Shown piece after piece: positions 59,818 through 64,000 of a DNA stretch of 64,000 nucleotides. The first letter of the stretch is position 1, and every line of letters starts with the position of its first letter. The notes below the pieces were generated by a model. That model made no database searches. It saw only the letters and a program-made list of their open reading frames with translations, and was not told where the DNA came from. Both the position numbers and the translations under genes were made by a program. The stretch is from Paenibacillus algorifonticola (GTDB lineage: Bacteria > Bacillota > Bacilli > Paenibacillales > Paenibacillaceae), in assembly GCF_000971975.1 (NCBI RefSeq), contig NZ_KQ040781.1:1-64000 (forward strand), given 5' to 3'.

Positions 59818-62583
59818 ATGGAGAAGAAACAAACCTTAAAGGAAAATAGGATAGGCAGCGGCAGGCTGGAGGGGCTCAGCGAGAAAATTTTTCTCGATCG
59901 TTATGCCTGGAAAAATGCTGATTCCAGCAGCGCTAAGCCCGGAGACATCGTGCTGGTGCTGACAAAAGATGATCCGAAGTTTCCGACGAAGGAAGTCGGA
60001 GAGATCGTTGCCCGTGAGGGGGAGCAGGTGGAGGTGAAGCTCCGAAACGGTGAGCGTATAACGGTTGCAGTTGAGAAGCTGACGCTGACCATTGAGCAGA
60101 CCCCGGACGAAATGTGGGATCGTCTGGCGAAGGCGGTGGCCGGAGTCGAGGGCAGCGAGCAGAAGCGGGGGGAATGGACGGAGCGTTTTCGCTATATTTT
60201 GGACGACTGGAAGCTCGTGCCGGGCGGCAGAATTGCAGCGGGGGCAGGTGCCAGCGAGGAATTAACGCTGTTTAACTGTTATGTGCTGCCTTCTCCGGCA
60301 GATAGCCGTGGCGGCATTATGCAGACGCTGACGGAAATGACGGAAATTATGGCGCGCGGGGGCGGCGTTGGCATAAATCTATCGTCGCTTCGCCCGCGCC
60401 GCGCCATTGTAGCAGGGGTAAATGGCGCATCGAGCGGAGCGGTATCATGGGGCGGTCTGTTCAGCTATACGACGGGGTTGATTGAGCAGGGCGGCAGCCG
60501 CCGCGGCGCCTTAATGCTGATGATCAACGATTGGCATCCCGATGTGCTGGATTTTATTACAGTCAAGCAGACGATGGGCCAGGTGACGAACGCGAATTTA
60601 TCGGTATGCGTCAGCAACGCTTTTATGAAAGCTGTAAAGGAAGATTTAGAGTGGGAGCTCGTATTCCCCGATACGAAGGATGCACAGTACAACGAGCTTT
60701 GGACAGGGGATTTGGATGCTTGGCGGGCACTTGGCAAAAAGGTGATTTTGTACAAAACGGTCCGCGCCCGTGATATCTGGCACATGATAATTGAATCAGC
60801 GTGGAAGTCGGCAGAGCCCGGCGTGGTTTTTATGGAGTATTATAATCAGATGTCGAATAGCTGGTATTTCAATCGGATTACTAGTACTAATCCATGTGGT
60901 GAACAGGGCCTGCCGGGCTGGGGTGTCTGCAATCTTTCAGCGGTCAATCTGTCGCGTTTCTATAATGAGCAGCAGCATGATGTCGACTGGGAGGAGCTGG
61001 CGAAGGTGACGCGTTGGTCGGTGCGTTTTCTCGATAACGTCATTGACACCACACCGTATCATTTTCCTGAAAATGAAGCGAACCAGAAGCGCGAGCGCCG
61101 CGTCGGGCTCGGCACGATGGGGCTTGCGGAGCTGCTGATTAAGCTGCAAATCCGTTATGGCAGCGCAGAGTCTCTCGATTTTCTCGATAAGCTATATGGG
61201 TTTATGGCCCGCGAGGCGTATCTCGCTTCGACGGAAATTGCGGCGGAGAAAGGCGCTTTTGCTGCCTTTGAGGCAGATAAATTTTTGCAAAGCGGCTTTA
61301 TGCGAAGCTTGACGTCGCACTATCCTGAGGTTGGAGCTGCTGTAGAGCAGCATGGCATTCGTAATGTAACGGTGCTGACGCAGGCGCCAACGGGCAGCAC
61401 GGGAACGATGGTCGGCACCTCGACGGGCATTGAGCCGTATTTTGCCTTTGAATATTTTCGCCAAAGCAGGCTTGGCTATGACAAGCAGCTCGTTCCGATT
61501 GCCCAGCAGTGGAAGGATTCGCATCCTGGCGAGGAGCTGCCGGATTATTTTGTAGCGGCGATGGACTTGTCTGCGAAGGATCATATTCGGGTACAGGCGG
61601 CAATCCAGCGCTGGGTGGACAGCTCGATTTCGAAGACGGCGAACTGCCCGAATGACTTTACAGTGGAAGAGACGAAGGAGCTTTATGAGTTGGCGTTCGA
61701 TCTTGGCTGCAAGGGCGTGACCATTTATCGCGACGGCAGCAGGGATGTGCAGGTGCTGTCGACTACGGATGAGAAGGAGAAAAAACAAGAGAAGGAAGTG
61801 GAGCTACAGCCGTCACCAGGAGAGGGTAGCGAGGATAAAGCTGCTCGATTGGATGATCATGGTGCCAATGCTATTATTGAGGAAATGGCTTCTCAAGATG
61901 CTCCAAGTGCTGAGAGTGTACAGGACGCAGCAGGCCCAATAACAACTACAGCTACAACCGCTATTAGTCCGAAAACGCTGGACAAAGCATACAAAAATCG
62001 CCCGCAGGTACTGCGCGGTGCCACCTACAAAGTAAATACGCCGTTCGGCATGGCGTACATTACGATCAATGATCTCTCCGGCTTGCCGGGCGAAATTTTT
62101 CTGAATGTCGGCAAAGCTGGCTCCGACGTGTTCGCCATGGCGGAAGCGCTGGGCCGCGTCTGCTCGCTTTTCCTTCGTTATGGCGATCATGGTCATAAGG
62201 TGGAGCTGTTAATCAAGCACTTGAAGGGGATCGGCGGCACAGGTGCGATTGGGTTTGGCGCAAACCGCGTGGAATCGATTGCTGATGCTGTGGCGAAGGC
62301 GTTGGAGCAGCATATAGCGGCTGCTGACCTGCAGCAGTTGGATGTGGAACGGTCAGAGGAAAGCCGTGAAGCAGCTCAAGGAACTGAAGCCAGTAAGGGC
62401 TTAAAAGTAGTTTCATCCGCAACAGCTGCATCAATAGCGGCTGCTAACGTCATTCCAGACTCAGCAAAAAGACGCAGCAGCGCAAGCTCGCTCGATCTTT
62501 GCCCTTCTTGTGGGTCAGCGTCGTTGATTAATATAGAAGGCTGCAAGCAGTGCAGCAATTGCGGGTACAGCCGATGTAATTAA
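59818..62583 (+). CDS. nrdJ: adenosylcobalamin-dependent (class II) ribonucleotide reductase
   Basis: 921 residues. NCYVLPSPADSRGGIM, MARGGGVGINLSSLRPR, TSTNPCGEQGLPGWGVCNLS with the active-site cysteines, QAPTGSTGTMVGTSTGIEP, then a TSCPD domain near 730-835 and a C-terminal cysteine cluster (LCPSCGSASL, GCKQCSNCGYSRCN) that re-reduces the active site. Converts ribonucleoside diphosphates or triphosphates to deoxy forms using B12, without oxygen. The linkers at about 645-720 and 840-890 are low-complexity. Upstream NrdR boxes predict control by dATP/ATP status. Confidence 0.93.
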   Translation: MEKKQTLKENRIGSGRLEGLSEKIFLDRYAWKNADSSSAKPGDIVLVLTKDDPKFPTKEVGEIVAREGEQVEVKLRNGERITVAVEKLTLTIEQTPDEMWDRLAKAVAGVEGSEQKRGEWTERFRYILDDWKLVPGGRIAAGAGASEELTLFNCYVLPSPADSRGGIMQTLTEMTEIMARGGGVGINLSSLRPRRAIVAGVNGASSGAVSWGGLFSYTTGLIEQGGSRRGALMLMINDWHPDVLDFITVKQTMGQVTNANLSVCVSNAFMKAVKEDLEWELVFPDTKDAQYNELWTGDLDAWRALGKKVILYKTVRARDIWHMIIESAWKSAEPGVVFMEYYNQMSNSWYFNRITSTNPCGEQGLPGWGVCNLSAVNLSRFYNEQQHDVDWEELAKVTRWSVRFLDNVIDTTPYHFPENEANQKRERRVGLGTMGLAELLIKLQIRYGSAESLDFLDKLYGFMAREAYLASTEIAAEKGAFAAFEADKFLQSGFMRSLTSHYPEVGAAVEQHGIRNVTVLTQAPTGSTGTMVGTSTGIEPYFAFEYFRQSRLGYDKQLVPIAQQWKDSHPGEELPDYFVAAMDLSAKDHIRVQAAIQRWVDSSISKTANCPNDFTVEETKELYELAFDLGCKGVTIYRDGSRDVQVLSTTDEKEKKQEKEVELQPSPGEGSEDKAARLDDHGANAIIEEMASQDAPSAESVQDAAGPITTTATTAISPKTLDKAYKNRPQVLRGATYKVNTPFGMAYITINDLSGLPGEIFLNVGKAGSDVFAMAEALGRVCSLFLRYGDHGHKVELLIKHLKGIGGTGAIGFGANRVESIADAVAKALEQHIAAADLQQLDVERSEESREAAQGTEASKGLKVVSSATAASIAAANVIPDSAKRRSSASSLDLCPSCGSASLINIEGCKQCSNCGYSRCN

Positions 62584-62611
62584 CGATTCCTTATAGGGAA
62601 AGTCTTGAAGC

Positions 62612-62646
62612 AATTGCCCCCGCCTCATTGAGAGGTGGGGGCAATT
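62612..62646. terminator. hairpin after nrdJ
   Basis: AATTGCCCCCGCCTC pairs with GAGGTGGGGGCAATT (one G-U) around a 5-base loop. The T run is weak but the stem is very stable. Confidence 0.65.
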
Positions 62647-62678
62647 AATTCTGTAGATCCTCCTAACGAACGAACAAC

Positions 62679-63281
62679 TTAGTTTAATATATACGCATCC
62701 AAAAAAACACTAACACCGCGTTCAACAAACATTCTGATTTGAGCATCGGGTGGATCTTCAATAATACCGAATAGACATTTTTCCACTAGCTCTGATTCGA
62801 TCAGGGCTATATAGTGTGACACAACCATTCCTATATCCCTCTTTTTTACCTTTTGAGCGTCCATTTCTTTCTCAAAGTGCGCGGATAACATATCGAGAAT
62901 TTTCCTTTGACCCTCCTCAAAGAATAAAATCCCAATGTCAGAGCGCGTGGACTCAGCAATTAGCATGCGGTTAATGGCAATCGTATCCGGACTACATCGT
63001 TGATGCAAATAATGTTCCCCGAAATTCTGTAGCACAGTCTTAAGATCATCATTTTCTGTCAATATGGACTTTATTGTGGTTAATTCGGGTTGAACGGACT
63101 GTTTGACCATTTCTACAAATACTTCTTGTTTTGATGAAAAGTAGTTATATAAAGTTGCTTTGGAACCGCCTACACGCGCAGCGATTTCGGACATGGATAC
63201 GTCATATGAAGCACTTTCCTTTAGCAATTGTAAGGCTACATCAATTATTGCTTTCCTCTTGTTTTCACTTTTGGTTCTCAA
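62679..63281 (-). CDS. TetR family transcriptional regulator
   Basis: 200 residues from TTG 63281 (GGGAGCGG upstream); the longer frame to 63371 passes through the promoter. HTH: KAIIDVALQLLKESASYDVS, then EIAARVGGSKATLYNYFSSK, QEVFVEMVKQSV, followed by a TetR_C-type helical domain (AINRMLIAESTRSDIGILFF). Divergent from the flavin-binding gene with a perfect palindrome between, so it very probably represses that gene and itself. Confidence 0.87.
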   Translation of the reverse strand: MRTKSENKRKAIIDVALQLLKESASYDVSMSEIAARVGGSKATLYNYFSSKQEVFVEMVKQSVQPELTTIKSILTENDDLKTVLQNFGEHYLHQRCSPDTIAINRMLIAESTRSDIGILFFEEGQRKILDMLSAHFEKEMDAQKVKKRDIGMVVSHYIALIESELVEKCLFGIIEDPPDAQIRMFVERGVSVFLDAYILN

Positions 63282-63385
63282 AAAAACCGCTCCCTGTATA
63301 ATCTGCAAATTTTTAAATTCATTATAAAATTTGAAACCATTATCGTCAAATAAGAAAATGTTAGCTCGCAAGCAGAAAGAGAATA

Positions 63386-63414
63386 TTGACGGTTAATAAT
63401 TCCTTCATTATAAT
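63386..63414 (+). promoter_or_regulatory. sigma-A promoter of the split-barrel gene
   Basis: TTGACG (63386-63391), 17 bases, TATAAT (63409-63414). Confidence 0.75.
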
Positions 63415-63440
63415 TAAACTGTACAGTACAGTTTAATTAT
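63410..63440. promoter_or_regulatory. 31-bp perfect palindrome, TetR operator candidate
   Basis: 15-1-15 palindrome with core AACTGTAC-A-GTACAGTT. It overlaps the -10 and the transcription start of the gene at 63454. Confidence 0.8.
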
Positions 63441-63453
63441 TGGAGGTCAGATT

Positions 63454-64000
63454 ATGAGGGATATTAAATCAATGTGGATTGAAAACAGATTGGAACAGAA
63501 AGATCTTATGCCTAAGTTAGTTAAACAAGAAATTGAAAATGAAATTAGGCAAGACATTTTGGACTTTTTAAAAGTACAAGAGGTTGCTAATCTGGCGACA
63601 GCAACTCCGACAAATTGGCCACTTATTCATGCTATGCATTTTGCCACAGTTGCAGATAAAGAATACAGACCTGTCTTCTACCTATTTTCTGTTCCAGGCA
63701 CCAGAAAGTTGCATAATATCACTGTAAATCCACAGGTTGGATTATCAGTATATAATTTACTGGGATATGAAAATAAAAAGCAGGCAAAGGCATTTCAATT
63801 TATAGGAATCGCCGAAGTTATCAATGACGAAGAGGAATTTAAAAAAGCACTGGCAGCTCAAAGAAGTAAGCTGGGGTATGAATTTACTGAATATTTACCT
63901 CTTGAAAAACAACCTTGCATACGAGTAGATGTTCTATACGGCACGTGGATGGATCAATCGAGGAAGCACCCATTTGTATCAATAGACTATCTGCGGCAGG
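63454..64000 (+). CDS. pyridoxamine 5'-phosphate oxidase-like flavin-binding protein (cut by window end)
   Basis: 182 codons are visible. After a helical start (MRDIKSMWIENRLEQ), VQEVANLATATPTNWPLIHA, RPVFYLFSVPGTRKLHNITV, NPQVGLSVYNL and AFQFIGIAEVINDEEEFKKA are the FMN-binding split-barrel features (substrate strand, nnp.v.l, G.a.v). Such proteins bind FMN, F420 or haem; the precise activity is open. GGAGG precedes ATG 63454. Probably repressed by the divergent TetR protein. The C-terminus lies outside the window. Confidence 0.75.
   Translation, partial: MRDIKSMWIENRLEQKDLMPKLVKQEIENEIRQDILDFLKVQEVANLATATPTNWPLIHAMHFATVADKEYRPVFYLFSVPGTRKLHNITVNPQVGLSVYNLLGYENKKQAKAFQFIGIAEVINDEEEFKKALAAQRSKLGYEFTEYLPLEKQPCIRVDVLYGTWMDQSRKHPFVSIDYLRQ

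Noticed and set aside
1..64000. CRISPR array, prophage or biosynthetic megasynthase
   Set aside because: No regularly spaced repeats, no phage structural genes and no NRPS/PKS modules were seen on either strand.

Overview
The window reads as chromosomal DNA of a Paenibacillus-type, spore-forming Bacillota. The evidence is a gerA-type germinant receptor operon, a CotD-like coat protein, YqzE and the YqhG/YqhH pair, strong AGGAGG ribosome sites, frequent TTG/GTG starts, and secreted plant-polysaccharide enzymes (two PL10 pectate lyases and a GH5). I see no rRNA, CRISPR array or prophage. One tRNA-Leu(CAG) is present.

Layout. 1-7.7 kb: a probable IS200/IS605 right end, small regulators (TetR, Rrf2, WYL), a two-component system, an O6-alkylguanine repair protein, and a composite pseudogene (NmrA-type reductase remnant joined to a DHA2 transporter remnant). 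7.8-11.4 kb: a compact operon of a shortened UvrA paralogue, a small Tudor-like protein and a pentapeptide-repeat protein. 11.4-16.2 kb: EVE protein, tandem duplicated pectate lyases with matching promoters, and a DMT exporter. 16.3-25.7 kb: a complete nine-gene opine-metallophore operon in the order cntKLMABCDFE, behind a strong promoter whose start region carries a perfect 23-bp palindrome resembling a Zur box. 25.7-32.6 kb: coat protein, a mosaic of dead gene fragments, EcsC-like protein, a SufR-like regulator divergent from an efflux pump, an orphan transposase-like gene, and an IscA-like protein and a ferredoxin separated by a superoxide dismutase pseudogene.

32.9-43.9 kb: a glycan/sugar-acid utilisation locus. 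Two paralogous GntR/FCD regulators diverge around a 21-bp inverted repeat that overlaps a promoter. They are followed by an ABC importer (two permeases and a lipoprotein), an enolase-superfamily dehydratase, an SDR, a GH42-like intracellular protein and a secreted GH5. 44.2-51.3 kb: a gerK-like operon, a small conserved-looking protein, an MFS pump, a frameshifted DUF2935 gene. 51.4-64 kb: tRNA-Leu, exported or cell-wall proteins (polysaccharide-deacetylase-like, CwlD-like amidase), YqzE, YqhG/YqhH, a class II ribonucleotide reductase behind paired NrdR boxes, and a TetR regulator divergent from a truncated flavin-binding split-barrel gene across a 31-bp perfect palindrome.

Strongest leads: the UvrA-like/Tudor/pentapeptide operon as a possible DNA-targeting drug protection cassette; the metallophore operon and its operator; the doubly controlled glycan locus with a GH42-like enzyme of unknown substrate; and a dispersed terminator-like repeat whose stem covaries between copies. 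All function calls rest on reading motifs and family resemblance by eye; no database search was run.
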